Shown: piece by piece, positions 25,313 through 35,949 of the stretch | How the letters are laid out: each line of letters begins with the position of its first letter | Position numbering within the stretch: the first letter of the stretch is position 1 | Assembly: GCA_023101725.1 (NCBI GenBank) | Contig: JALJCO010012682.1 | Span: 2,666,001-2,730,000, forward strand | Reading direction: 5' to 3' | Length of the DNA stretch: 64,000 bases | DNA from: Atherinomorus stipes | Lineage: Eukaryota > Chordata > Actinopteri > Atheriniformes > Atherinidae | Position numbers and translations under genes: made by a program | The notes under the pieces: generated by a model | Databases searched by the model: none | Told to the model about the DNA's origin: nothing | Seen by the model: only the letters and a program-made list of their open reading frames with translations

Positions 25313-28300
25313 AAAAAAAAAAAAACAAAAAAAAAAAAATAAAAAAAAAAAAAAAAAAAAAAAAAATGTTTACATTTCATTTCTAAAAAGCTCTTCCATC
25401 CTTGCAAAAAAGAGAATACCAAAACCAGCCAACATATAATTAGACAAACTTTTGTTTCCTTACTGTCGCTGCAGCTCTTCCCTTTTCTGTTTGATCTCTT
25501 CCTCCAGACTTTTTTGCATCTCTGCTTTGATCTTCTGCCTCAGCTCTTCTTCCACAACCTCTGGAGAAACAGGCAGAGCTGCAAATGAAGACATAGAAAA
25601 AACATTTAATTTATTCATCTATTGGTGTTTAGCTGTTGTAAAAGCTTAAAACCATTAAAAAAAACAGCTGTGTGTTTTTTTTTAATAGTTGTTTTCAGCC
25701 GAGGTAAACTCACCTAAACCTCTCTGTAAAAAAAGTTTTGAGGCCTCATGATGGTTAGAGCCCGTGTGTAAGCACAGCCTTTTTTTTTTTTTTTTTTTTA
25801 AAGTGATTTTAATTCTTTTACTTTTTATGCTGCTTTTCTTCTGCTTTTCTTTTGCACCTACTGTAATACTTTTAATATTTTATGTAAAACACTTTGAATT
25901 GTACACATGAAATATGATATACAAATAAGCTTGCCTTGCCTAAAACAAGATACCTATGAGGGCATTGTTCCCCCTGTGTGTATTCACAACGCCAATAGGA
26001 ATGCTGACATGACAAAACTGCCAGCTGGTAGCTGGAATATGAAAGCTGAGATCTCTAAATTTCCAGTTCCAACAAGAATGAATCAAAGAAACCATCAACA
26101 TGAGTAGGATGTCCAACAAGCCAACCTATGTGAGGTGTCTTAATGCCAGTATGCTTCACTATTCTTTTAATAAAGATAATTTTAAAATCTTGATTACCAT
26201 TTCTTTTGCATTCCTCAGTTTTTTTCCACCAACTATTTTACTAATTATTAATTCTTGACACTTATTTGCTCTAACAGGGTGCATGTGAGCTAAACTGCAC
26301 CATGTGCAGGATTAAAACAGCATGAGTAGCCTCAGATATCAATCCTGTTCCAGTGAGTATATCAGGTAACTAGACATTTATAAGCATCTTCAACTGTGGG
26401 TATTATGGAAAACCTAACTCACCTGCTGCAGGTGGTGGCACTGTGGTAACAGCAGCTGCCTCATCTTCAACAGCATCAGGAGGTGGAGATGCGGCCAGCT
26501 CCTCAGCAGGTGGCACTACATCAGGAGGGGATGGTGCTATGAACTCTGCAGTTGGTGCTACAAGCTCCAGAGGGGATGCAACTGCAGGTGCTTCAGTGGG
26601 GACAACAGCAGGTGCTTCAGTGGGGACAACTGCAGGTGCATCAGTGGGGACAACTGCAGGTGCATCAGTGGGGACAACTGCAGGTGCATCAGTGGGGACA
26701 ACTGCAGGTGCTTCAGTGGGGACAACTGCAGGTGCATCAGTGGGGACAACTGCAGGTGCATCAGTGGGGACAACTGACTTGTCCTCACACTGACAGGGTG
26801 GTGATGTTTCCTCCAAACAGGGCTCTGGTGCAGGAGGGGGTGCTGCTGCAGGCTCTGGAGGAGTTGGTGTTGGTTCAACAGCTGGAACTACAACTGGAGG
26901 GACTTCAACTACAACAGGGCTTACAGGCTCAACAAGAGGCACCTCCGTTTGCGGTGGAAGAACGACAGCTTCAGCTGGAGCTGAATCAGCAGGGATGACT
27001 TGTTCAGCTGGTGGAGCGTCAACAGTAGAGGGAAGCTGAACTGTTTCCACTGATGAAGGTAATGGAGCAGCTGTTTCCAGAGGCTCTGCTGCTGATGGAG
27101 GTGTTTCAACACTGGGAGTTAACTGAACTATTTCCACCGATGAATGAGATGGAGGAACAGACTGAGGAGGCTCGAGAGCTGCTGGAGGTGTTTCAACAAT
27201 AGGAGGAAGCTGAACAGCTTCTAGTGATGAAAGTGATGAAGCAGCACATTCTAGAGGCTCAGCAGCAGCAGGCTCAAGAGTCGTTGGAGGTGTCGGTTTC
27301 ACAAGTTCACAGGGAAGACAAGGAGGCTCGGGCGGAGCCACGGATGCTGGAGATGACTCTACAGGTGAAAGGAGGATGGCAGGTTCACTTACTGGTTCTG
27401 CTATCTGTGGTGTAGTCAAGGTCTCTGGCTCTGCAGGCAGGATGAAAGATTCAGCTGGAGGCAGGACTATTGGCTCAGTAGCAGGAGGTGGAGGAAGAGC
27501 TTCTGAAACAACTGGTGTGCTAACTGTTGGAGGAGGTGTGGGTGGCAGTGGAGGTGGAGTTGAAACAACAGGAGGAGTTTTTGGCTCTTCAGGTGGAGAG
27601 GGAGCTGCAGGCTCCACTGAGACTGGAGGAAGGGAGTGAAACTTAACTGGAGGAGGGGGAAGTAGTTTCACAGGAGGAGCAGGCTCCACTGATGGTGGTG
27701 TTGGTAAGGCTTCCTGAGAAGGAGGAGGTGGAGGAGTGGCGATGGCTGGAGCAGGTGTCAGGAGAGGTAACAAATGCTCAACAGAGGGGGCAGGAACTGG
27801 AGTGATCACTTGTGTTTGTGGTTCAGGTGAGTGATGAGGACAGACGAGGTTTGATGAATGTTTCATCCGGTCGATGACTCTATCTGACAGCTGATGAAAT
27901 TAAAAAGCATGAAAACGATTAGCGTTATGACTGCTGGGTACAACAAACATTTATTCTCTTTATTCAGGTGTTTCCAGCTTTATCTTTTTGCTGTTTAAAG
28001 TTTGGTTTTTGCAGCTGCTTCTCTCTGTCAGATCTTAAGTCCAGAGAGATGTTTTGTAAACCAATATTTCCAAAATAAATTAGAGCTATTTTTTTTAAAG
28101 AAATTCTCTTAATATATTCATGATATACAGCATCTGATTTACTGTTGGATTTTCAGAATAGCTTTCCAGGAAATTGATGCACTTTGTTTGAATTTTCATT
28201 AATCAGCTACAGAGGACCATGCAGCCTTCAGCAGTTTTGGAGAAAATGTAAAGAACTTATGGATAATCATTTTTAAAAGTTAAATGTTTAGTTCAAACCA

Positions 28301-29443
28301 AACCTTTAGTTAAACAGTCAGGTGAGGCATTGAGGACAAATGGTTTGTTGTAACAATGCTTCTTTGACATAAATCTTATACTGTTGAAGAGAGCTTAATT
28401 CTTCTTCTTTTTCTTTTTTTTAATGGTGGCACAGTTGTAAGGGGAATGCATTTGTGTGATGAGCAGCAGAGTTGAGTCTGTGGGTTGAACCCATGAAAAA
28501 CTGTGACGGTGTAAGGCAGCATCTCCCTCACAGGAAAAACAAGACTCAATCTGCCAAGATGACAACGCTCACCCCCACAGAGCAGGATTTATCAGACTAC
28601 TTCCTGAATTTGGGAGTAAAAAGAATTAAATGGCCTCAACCCCAATGACCACTTGTGGGATCAGCTTGGGAGTTGATGATGTTACTGAGCCCCTTGTTTG
28701 ACTAAACGATCAAATTACCAATAAATCTTGTTTTTTAGGAGTTTAATCATCTAATCCAATAAAACATCAGTAAACAAGAGTCGACAGCAGAATAAGCTGA
28801 TTGGCAAAGGAGATTTGGCAAGTTTTCCAAGTGTGCAACCCACATACTCAACTCTGCGGCTTATCCTGCATAATTATGTATTTTCCCTCCTGCAGCACCA
28901 ATGAAAAGGGAAATACACAGACGCAAATGATTTTCTAAAAGCACAGTTACAACAAAGAATACATCAAACACTAATTTCCTTTCAATTTGTTCCAAGATTA
29001 TGTTGTCAAGAAACTAAATTAATGAACTTGAAACTCACTTATTTAATTCTGTTTTTAGCCATATTAAGGTTTATAAGCGACCAAAGAGATGCTGAAGAAA
29101 CGTGTACTCTTTCCTAAATGTTCCATGACAGTAATAACCAACTATGCTCCGTCTATATTTATCACAGGAGTGGAGCTGCTGACTTCGGGCTCGGTGACAA
29201 CAAACACAAGGGCAAGTTTACTGAGGTTTCCTAGTCAAATAACCAGGACAAGAAACATGAGAGTGACACGGAATGAAACATGAACACTGGAGCACTCTGC
29301 AGCAATGTGTCTCTCCCATGTAACAGCGTGCAGACACCTTTAGTTTCCAGCTTTCTTCTTCCACTCACCCGAATGCCCTTCACAAAAGTAATTCCTCCCT
29401 CTTCATCCTCCTCAGAGAAATGACTCGGGCTGTTTCCCCCCAT
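21543..29443 (-). CDS. chchd3: MICOS complex subunit Mic19 (CHCHD3) with giant proline-rich exon
   Basis: MIC19 sits on the inner mitochondrial membrane facing the intermembrane space and links MIC60 to the outer-membrane SAM complex, holding cristae junctions. Nine coding exons join in frame: 29443-29369, 27890-26423, 25578-25464, 23539-23359, 23241-23227, 23017-22934, 22060-21990, 21790-21655 and 21566-21543, giving 722 residues. The start MGGN keeps the Gly2 that is myristoylated in the family. ITFVKGIR and LSDRVIDRMK match the conserved N-terminus. Residues about 515-660 are a Glu/Lys/Ala-rich coiled coil. The CHCH domain has twin CX9C motifs, C678-C688 and C699-C709. Mammalian CHCHD3 is about 227 residues; the excess is about 470 residues of Pro/Ala/Val/Glu-rich sequence encoded by exon 2. 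Exon 5 is a 15-base microexon (WMELK). Proximity to slc35b4 matches human 7q33 and argues for CHCHD3 over CHCHD6. Confidence 0.9.
22128..22345. mobile_element. Palindromic MITE, copy 2 (chchd3 intron 6)
   Basis: The left end 'aatgctggcccttgaccgtgcagg' mirrors the right end 'gcagtggccttcaaggactgg'. Internally 'tccttgcttgaactcacctga' pairs with 'tcaggtgtgttgaagcaagga'. It belongs to the same 'ccttgaggactgg' family as the other copies but is more diverged. Confidence 0.6.
23592..25027 (-). pseudogene. Tc1-like transposon with IR/DR-type ends, frameshifted transposase
   Basis: Terminal direct repeats read 'gtgtgaaaaagt...tgccccc' at 23595 and again at 23777, with the inverted partner 'gggggcaatcactttttcacacagggct' at 25003-25030. 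The minus-strand transposase is in at least two frames: a DNA-binding half with SGRPTKITPRAQRRLI (from 24671) and a catalytic half with VWGCFAASGPGRL, QKDNDPKPTSK and WPSQSPDLNPFEMLW (24253-23830). In Tc1 transposases the block is usually DNDPKHTSK; here Pro replaces His. It sits in chchd3 intron 3 and is inactive. Confidence 0.88.
25045..25366 (+). mobile_element. tRNA-derived SINE with L2-like 3' tail and poly-A
   Basis: The head is tRNA-like: A box 'tagcccagtggtagcg' (about 25057) and B box 'gggttcaattccc' (about 25096). The body has 'cccctgagcaaggtccttaacccc', then the tail 'aatttcccctcggggatca', then about 85 bases of A-rich sequence. The tail closely matches the 3' end of the LINE at 34.0 kb, so an L2-like LINE probably mobilised it. 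Well-preserved boxes suggest a fairly recent insertion. Confidence 0.85.
26583..26774 (-). repeat. In-frame 24-bp minisatellite in chchd3 exon 2 (eight units)
   Basis: Eight tandem 24-bp units encode VVPTDAPA, with Glu replacing Asp in units three, seven and eight. The units are nearly identical in DNA, so the array is recent or homogenised. Gain or loss of a unit keeps the reading frame. Confidence 0.95.
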
Positions 29444-29590
29444 TCAGTCCCACTGCTGCAGCTACACGCGTCAACAAGGAGTTTTCCACACACCAAAATT
29501 ATTTAATCCAGTGAGCTCTCAGTGAAATCAGCCCCTCACAGCTTCAACAAGCGCCCCTCCCACCTCCACGTGCGAACGACGGCAGCTGTC

Positions 29591-29625
29591 ATTGGATGGG
29601 GCTGAGCAACATCTCTGCGGATTGG
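29591..29625 (-). promoter_or_regulatory. Pair of CCAAT boxes in the chchd3 promoter
   Basis: ATTGG (CCAAT on the minus strand) occurs at 29591-29595 and 29621-29625, 30 bp apart and about 150 bp upstream of the chchd3 start. NF-Y sites in housekeeping promoters often show this spacing. No TATA box is evident. Confidence 0.5.
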
Positions 29626-31136
29626 TCCGGAGTCTTGACTTCAGAAACAGTAGGAGAACATATTGTCCCAGCACTGTTTATAACTAAACCTTATTGTTCC
29701 CATCACACCAACTTACTGGGAATCCTATAATATCTTTTTAAAACTTTATTATTTCAGTAGACACGGAGTGTAAAGATTTAATATTGACAAGTACTGGTCT
29801 GACATACCTGAGACAACATGGCAAGGACACAGTGACTATGTAATCAGCATAAATAAACTATGTATATTCTGGCTCTTGCTTCACATAAAATATGAATGTC
29901 TTCTGTTTTTTCAGGACAAATTACTCAGTGTAATTCTGTTAATGATGGTCAACATGGATGAAATTATCTAAAACGTCTAGAAAATAAATATTTAAAGATC
30001 ACAGACAAAAAAAAAAAAAAGAAAAAAAAAAGGTGAATCTGAATGTTACAGAGGTATTAAAGCTAAGACATGGTAAGGCAGGTGAATTTTGTATTTTCAT
30101 TGTCAGCTAATTCCCGGAAAAGACCAAAACCAACAATAAACGTCTTCTAATATCAGTATGTGTCCCAAAATCTCAGCTCACCATAAAGGACCATTGCAAA
30201 TATTTCAGTTTAACCCAACAGTTAATTTAATCCCTAAGCAAATTTATTTACTCATTTCAAAATGTTTGCTAAAATAACAAACAAAAACTCAGTGGCGTTT
30301 ACCTTTTTTTGTTTTACAAAATGAATGAAAATGTATTGCCCACTTTTCTTTTTTTTTCTTTTTAAATCCACAGGTATACTTTGTATTATTTCCAGCTGGC
30401 TATAACAAACTCATGGAGCTACAGGTCATGGTTATTTTCAAACCAAACTGTTTGTGTACATAGATGATAAAAATGAGAGAAAAAATTACTTCCCCAAAAA
30501 ACTGTGATTAAAAACAAAATACAGTGATTTATAAATTATTTAAACTCTCTAGAAAACTGAAATGGGACAAATGTTATCAAATAATGGTACAAAAACTTTT
30601 CAGTTTTCATGCCAGCTGCATTTTCCAAAGATGTTGGAATGGGGGCAAATATATGGGCTTTTTAATCTTTCTAGTCAGAAGGAATTATCTGAATAAGATA
30701 GTGTAAAATAAAGGAGGGTGAACAGCTGAAATATGATAGTTTGCAAGAAAATGCGCAACTCTAAAAACTATAACTTAACACACGATTTTCATGCTTTACT
30801 CATTCCTAGAATCTATTTATAATTCCATTTACTCAGCATTTCATCTCTATAGGAACTGGGTAGTAGTTCTGCAAACTAGTTCAAAACCAAAAGAAAAATG
30901 ACAAACAGTTTAAGTCAGATAAAAACCATAAAAACTGGTGAAACTGTGGTCTGCTGTTTGAAAATGGAGTGTACTGAGAGGCCTGTGAAAGATGTGAAGG
31001 GTAAAACCAGTAAAGCTGTGTTACAGAAAATCAAAACACTGGGCTGAAAGTTGCTGTAAATCTCTGAAGTTGACATGATATCAGAATTTTTCTGTTTAAT
31101 CCATTGGTCTGACTTGTTTTACTTGATAATGTACAA
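29626..31136. other. Intergenic, no gene seen
   Basis: AT-rich sequence with an A-run at 30008-30030. No exon or recognisable repeat was found between the chchd3 promoter and the foldback element. Confidence 0.4.
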
Positions 31137-31320
31137 TGAAACGATTCGGTTAACAACGATCTGATTCACACCACACTTCATGGTTTCTCATTCGATTCAT
31201 GGACGATATTGGTTCATTTGGAAAGAAAGGATCCGATTCAATTCAGTAACTTGAAATTGAATCAGAAACCATGAATCGTGATATGAATCCAATTGTTGTT
31301 TGACTGAATCGTTACAAGAT
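31137..31320. mobile_element. Foldback MITE-like inverted repeat
   Basis: Two arms of about 55 bp are imperfectly complementary. The left arm runs from 'aacgattcggttaacaacga' to 'cttcatggtttct'; the right arm runs from 'agaaaccatgaatcgtg' to 'ttgttgtttgactgaatcgtt'. About 70 bp lies between them, itself containing further 'gattc/gaatc' repeats. No coding capacity. Class unknown. Confidence 0.65.
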
Positions 31321-31915
31321 TTCTGCCTAAGTTGGATGTGAGGGAGAGGTGGTCCCACAGATGAAGCTGAATGGCAAATTCACACATTATGGATACAAAT
31401 ACCTGGGACAGCAGCAGTTCCGATTTGTCATAAGTGAGATGTGGCTTTACAGTCCTCTATGCGAGCTCTACAAACTCAAGAGCTGCCCAGCTACACATCA
31501 GAGGACAGTTGAGAAAGGCTGAACTTTATTTTAACCCCTGGTGTGGTTTGAGTGACAACCAGGCCAGGACCTGAGATCATTTTCAGCTCGCATGCAAGAC
31601 TGAAATACCATTCAGACCATTTTGTACCTTTCTGCAAAATTATGTCAAAGTACCATGTTAGTTTTGGTCTTTTATTTGCGGGATCTGTTGACCAATTAAA
31701 AAAAAGAAGAAAAAAAGAAAAGAAAAGTAAAATACCTCCAACTTTCTCCTTTAAAATGCTGTGTTTGTTATCTATGAGGGGTTGACTTAAGATGTGTGGT
31801 CAAGTATTAAAACAGAATGGCTTTACACATATAAAACCACTGCAGGCAAGTTAAAACAATCTCACAGTCCAACAAGGTGGCCGATTTCCTTGCACACCAG
31901 CCAGTCTCAGCTTCA

Positions 31916-34900
31916 TCACTCTGCCTTCTTCTCCTTGGGTCCTCGCAAAGCGGTCTGCAAGCTGCTCCACACTTCCGTGTACAGCAGAGTACCCACAAAG
32001 ACCACGGCTGTACCCAACCAGTGCCAGGTAGTGAAGGGGTTTTGGAAGTAAATGATGGAGAAGATGAGGCTGAGGAACTTTCTCAGAGTCACGACCAGGG
32101 TGACGGTCAACGAAGTGCACTCTGTGGTGAGGATGAACACGCCGCGGATGCACACGTACCTGAAGGAATGGTTAAAGTCTGCAACAAGATTCTGGGAAAA
32201 TGGGCAAGCTTAGATTTTGAAAACGAGCAGGCTTTTCCTCCTCGCCTTGAGTTTTACAGCCTTAAGTGAATGTAAAAGGTTTGAAAAAGGTACAGATCCT
32301 CAAGTTCAGAGCGAAGAATGTGAGCAGGAATCAGTTTAGATAACTAGAAATATAATAAAAATAGATTTATCAATTTAAACTTAGGTAAAAAAAAGACAAT
32401 TATAATGAACAGGATACTGTGTAATAACGTTGATCAGCAGGTAGACCCACATTATTGGCATGGTCAGTCCAACTACAGGGAGGAGTACAGGAGCTGCAAG
32501 AAAACAAAACAAAACAAAACGGTGTTTACATCTGTGATCAATGACAGCCACAAACACAAGCATCCCTGAACGACTGCTGGAACTCACTGCTCTGATTGAA
32601 GTAGATGCAGTGGTTGTAGATGTCTGCGGAGAGAAGCAGGAAGCCTGGAAGAGGGAGGCAGTGCTGCAAAGACATGAACATAGTTTGTGGTGTTGATCAA
32701 CCTGCATTACAGGAATGTTAATTATAATCAAACAAATTCCTGGAAAACTATTGTTATACAGAAAAAAAAAATCCCTTCATTATAACTCAGCTGAGGTTGT
32801 GTGGAAGTCCAAACTGCAGGAAAACTCACATTATAGAACAGAGCCTCCTTGGAGTGTTTTCCATACTGTTTGTACAATGTCTCCTGGAAAATGCCCATCC
32901 TCGCAGACATCAGTAGAGCAAAGGTCAGCATGGCAATGCCTCAATGAACAGAAACAAAATTAAAATCAGCATAACAGCACCAAGTTCGTCAGCTAAATAC
33001 CAGCTGATGTTTGACTAGCTCTACTATTTATAAATTCACTTGCTTGCGAGCAATACTCGTTGCACCAATACTCACCTATCAGCCAGTGCACAAAGGCATA
33101 AAAGCTTTGGTCGGCTGACCCCTGGTCATCTGACCCCTGCAGAAGCAAACCAGAAGTGCAACACTGCTTTAATACAAAATTAAACTGATGCTTTGTTACA
33201 TTACTCAGGTCATCAGAAGACTCACCACTTGTTTAGCAGACATGATTGTGCAGATGAAGATTCCTGCTGAAACTAAAGCTATAGACAGATATTTGCTGGC
33301 TGAATATCTGGAGAGAAAAAACATGAGATGCAATCAATCTGCAGAGCACTACACGGGTTGCAAAGCAGGCAGGAAGAGGAATAGTTACCTCTTCTTTAGG
33401 ATGATTATTCCAAGGATCATGTTTGCGATTAGAGATCCCTGTGGGAAGGTGAGATGATGGTTCAAGTCCAGAGGCCACAGTGAGGTGGGAGAAGTGATGC
33501 TCAGTGAGAAAAAGATGGAACACTTACCGATCTGAAGATCATATGTAAAGGCATGGCGATGTTGAAGTTGAGAGCGTAGTTGTTAATGACGCTCACAGTG
33601 AAGAACATTGTCACCATGATAACATAGTTACTGGAAAACAAAAAGAAAAGAAGATTAAAACATTGATTGTCTGCTCAGTCTCATCTGAAACAGAAAAGTT
33701 ACAGAGAAACAATAAGATTTTTTTTTCACCTGACAGGAATAGCTGGTTTCTTTCTCCCAAAGTTTGTTTCAAAGATGAAACCTTCTAAAGCGATGAACAC
33801 AAACTGAGCAAAGGTGACTATGTTGCCGCATCCTGGAAACTCTCTGAAAGACAAAGCAGGGAAAAGTTGAGACCAGGCCAGAAGCCACCCAGCTTTACTA
33901 CCATGTTATGTAAAGCAAAGGGCCAAATGTGATCAGATAAGTGTGGTCTGTTGCAGGAATTGCAAGCATAAATAAAGTAAATACTAAACATTCACAACCC
34001 AATTTCAAGTAGTGACTATGGCATATAATGAAATGAAATGAAATGAAAAATACTTTATTTATCCCCGAAGGGAAATTCAGTATTGTAAAAGCTCACTTTT
34101 TTTTTTTTGTTTTTTTTAAAATAAATAAACAAAAAGTCAGTTAGTCTTGTTCTTTAGGGTGATGGTTGCTGGCAGGAATGAATTCCTGTATCTCTCCGTC
34201 CTACAGCGAACTTGACGCAGCCTCCCACTGAACACACTCTGTTGATTCTTCACCGTGTTGTGGAGAGGATGGGAAGTGTCCTCCATCATCTTCATCAGCT
34301 TGTGAAGCATTCTTTTCTGAACGATCAGCTCCAGCGGCTCCAGAGTTATCCCCAGCACAGAACCAGCTTTCTTGATCAGCTTGTTTAGTTTCTTCAAGTC
34401 TCTGGTTCTGATGCTGCTGCCCCAGCAGATGGCTGCAAAGCTAATTGCACTTTCTACCACAGACTTATAGAAGATCTGCAACATCTTTTTGCAGACATTA
34501 AATGATTTTAGCTTCCTTAAGAAGTAGAGTCTGCTCAGACCTTTCTTGTAGATGTAGTCACAGTTGCATTTCCAATCGAGTCTGTTGTCCAGCTGAACTC
34601 CAAGGTATTTGTAGTTCTCTACCACCTCCACCTCCTCTTCCAGGATGTAGACAGGACTATGCTGCTTATTCTTGCTCCTCCTGAAGTCAACAATCATCTC
34701 TTTAGTCTTGCTGGTATTTAAGATGAGCTGATTGTTACTGCACCATTTCACAAACTGATTGACAAGTTCCCTGTATTCGGCTTCTTGTCCATCACTAATA
34801 CACCCCACAACAGCAGAGTCATCAGAATATTTCTGCAGATGACAGGACTCAGAGTTGTACTGGAAGTCTGAGGTGTACAGTGTAAAGAGGAATGGTGAGA

Positions 34901-35949
34901 GTACAGTCCCTTGTGGTGCTCCAGTGCTGCTGACCACCATCTCAGACACACAACCTTTCAGTCTCACAAACTGTGGTCTGTTTGTGAGGTAGTCGTAAAT
35001 CCAGGTGGTTGTGGAGGGATCCACCTGGAAGTTATGGAGCTTCTGACATAGCAAAGCAGGCTGAAGAAGATAATTTCTGAATAATCAGAAACTTACAGCT
35101 TTACAAACGTGAAAGTACCCATGTAGCTATTTGTCTTTCTGACTATCTCCAGTCTTTATTTTGTTCACACACCAAAGAAAATACTTGTGTAAAAACAAGT
35201 TAATAAAACAGTAAAATAGCATGAAGCACATTCAGCACAGTATTTTCCAGTCACCAACTGAGAGCATGCAACGCCTGCAGCCATACACACATTTTACTCT
35301 AATGTAACTTGGTTGGGTTTCTGATGCATGGTAAAAATGGTCTGCATATGCATTCCCTGTGCAAAGAATTTTCATTTCTAATATAAGGCATCACCAGAAA
35401 AAGACTTAGAGGAGATTTTATTAAGCAATCAATTTTTAAAAAATAAAAAACTCAGATCAGAATCTCCTTTGCAGCAGGTTGTGTTTTACTCTACGCTGAT
35501 CTCGACACTTACACTGAACCAAGCAAAAGGAAGTGGGGGAAACTAAACAAAACAAAACAAAAAAAACACCACTTATTTATGATTGCTTATAGTTACTTTA
35601 CCATCTGCTTAGTGTTTTTTCCCCCCTCCTTTTAATGTCTTTTGGCCGTTATCCCTGTTTCTGTAAGTAAGGTTTCCTGCCACACTGAATGCAAAGCTAG
35701 TTCAGTTTAAAGGGTACCTAAATACAAGGACAACACACTTCTAAAATCAGTACGTGTTTGGGTACAGGAAAACATTTGCCCAGGACTGTGTAAAAAATAA
35801 ATGAATAAAATGCTGCATTCATGAAGACCTTAAGGGTCCAAGACTCCATTCAGTCTAAGTTTTGTCACTGACCTCACGAGCAGCTCCAGTGATACCACAT
35901 TGCTACAACACCCGACAAAAACCAGGACAATGGCAAACACGGTCCCCAT
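31916..35949 (-). CDS. slc35b4: UDP-xylose/UDP-GlcNAc transporter SLC35B4
   Basis: SLC35B4 moves UDP-xylose and UDP-N-acetylglucosamine into the ER/Golgi lumen for glycan synthesis. Ten exons join in frame: 35949-35873, 33843-33730, 33630-33528, 33438-33389, 33307-33226, 33136-33076, 32939-32830, 32663-32588, 32493-32418 and 32159-31916, giving 330 residues (human 331). Conserved blocks include GCCSNV, PGCGNIVTFAQF, VMVTMFFTVSV-like, NIAMPLHMIFRSGSLIANMI, MSARMGIFQETLYK and YVCIRGVFILTTE, within about ten hydrophobic segments. The protein ends KKAE, a KKXX-type ER/Golgi retrieval signal. Intron 1 (about 2 kb) holds a same-strand LINE fragment. The gene faces away from golt1b, with about 1.3 kb between their start codons. 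Confidence 0.96.
34025..35054 (-). mobile_element. 5'-truncated LINE (L2/Rex-like), reverse transcriptase half largely open
   Basis: A 305-codon minus-strand frame (35054-34137) encodes the end of reverse transcriptase: TGAPQGTVLSPFLFTLYT, the catalytic YSDDSAVV, TSKTKEMIVDFR, YKYLGVQLDNRLDW and LYFLRKLKSF. The 3' end carries 'tttcccttcggggataaataaagta', then ATTTC units at 34025-34050. The endonuclease and N-terminus are missing. It is in slc35b4 intron 1 in the same orientation as the gene. The unbroken frame suggests a fairly young insertion. Confidence 0.9.

Noticed and set aside
26443..27639. Plus-strand frames rich in Gly/Ala/Val and Gln/Leu over the chchd3 exon
   Set aside because: Shadows of the low-complexity chchd3 exon 2 on the other strand. 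No start context, splice sites or domain.
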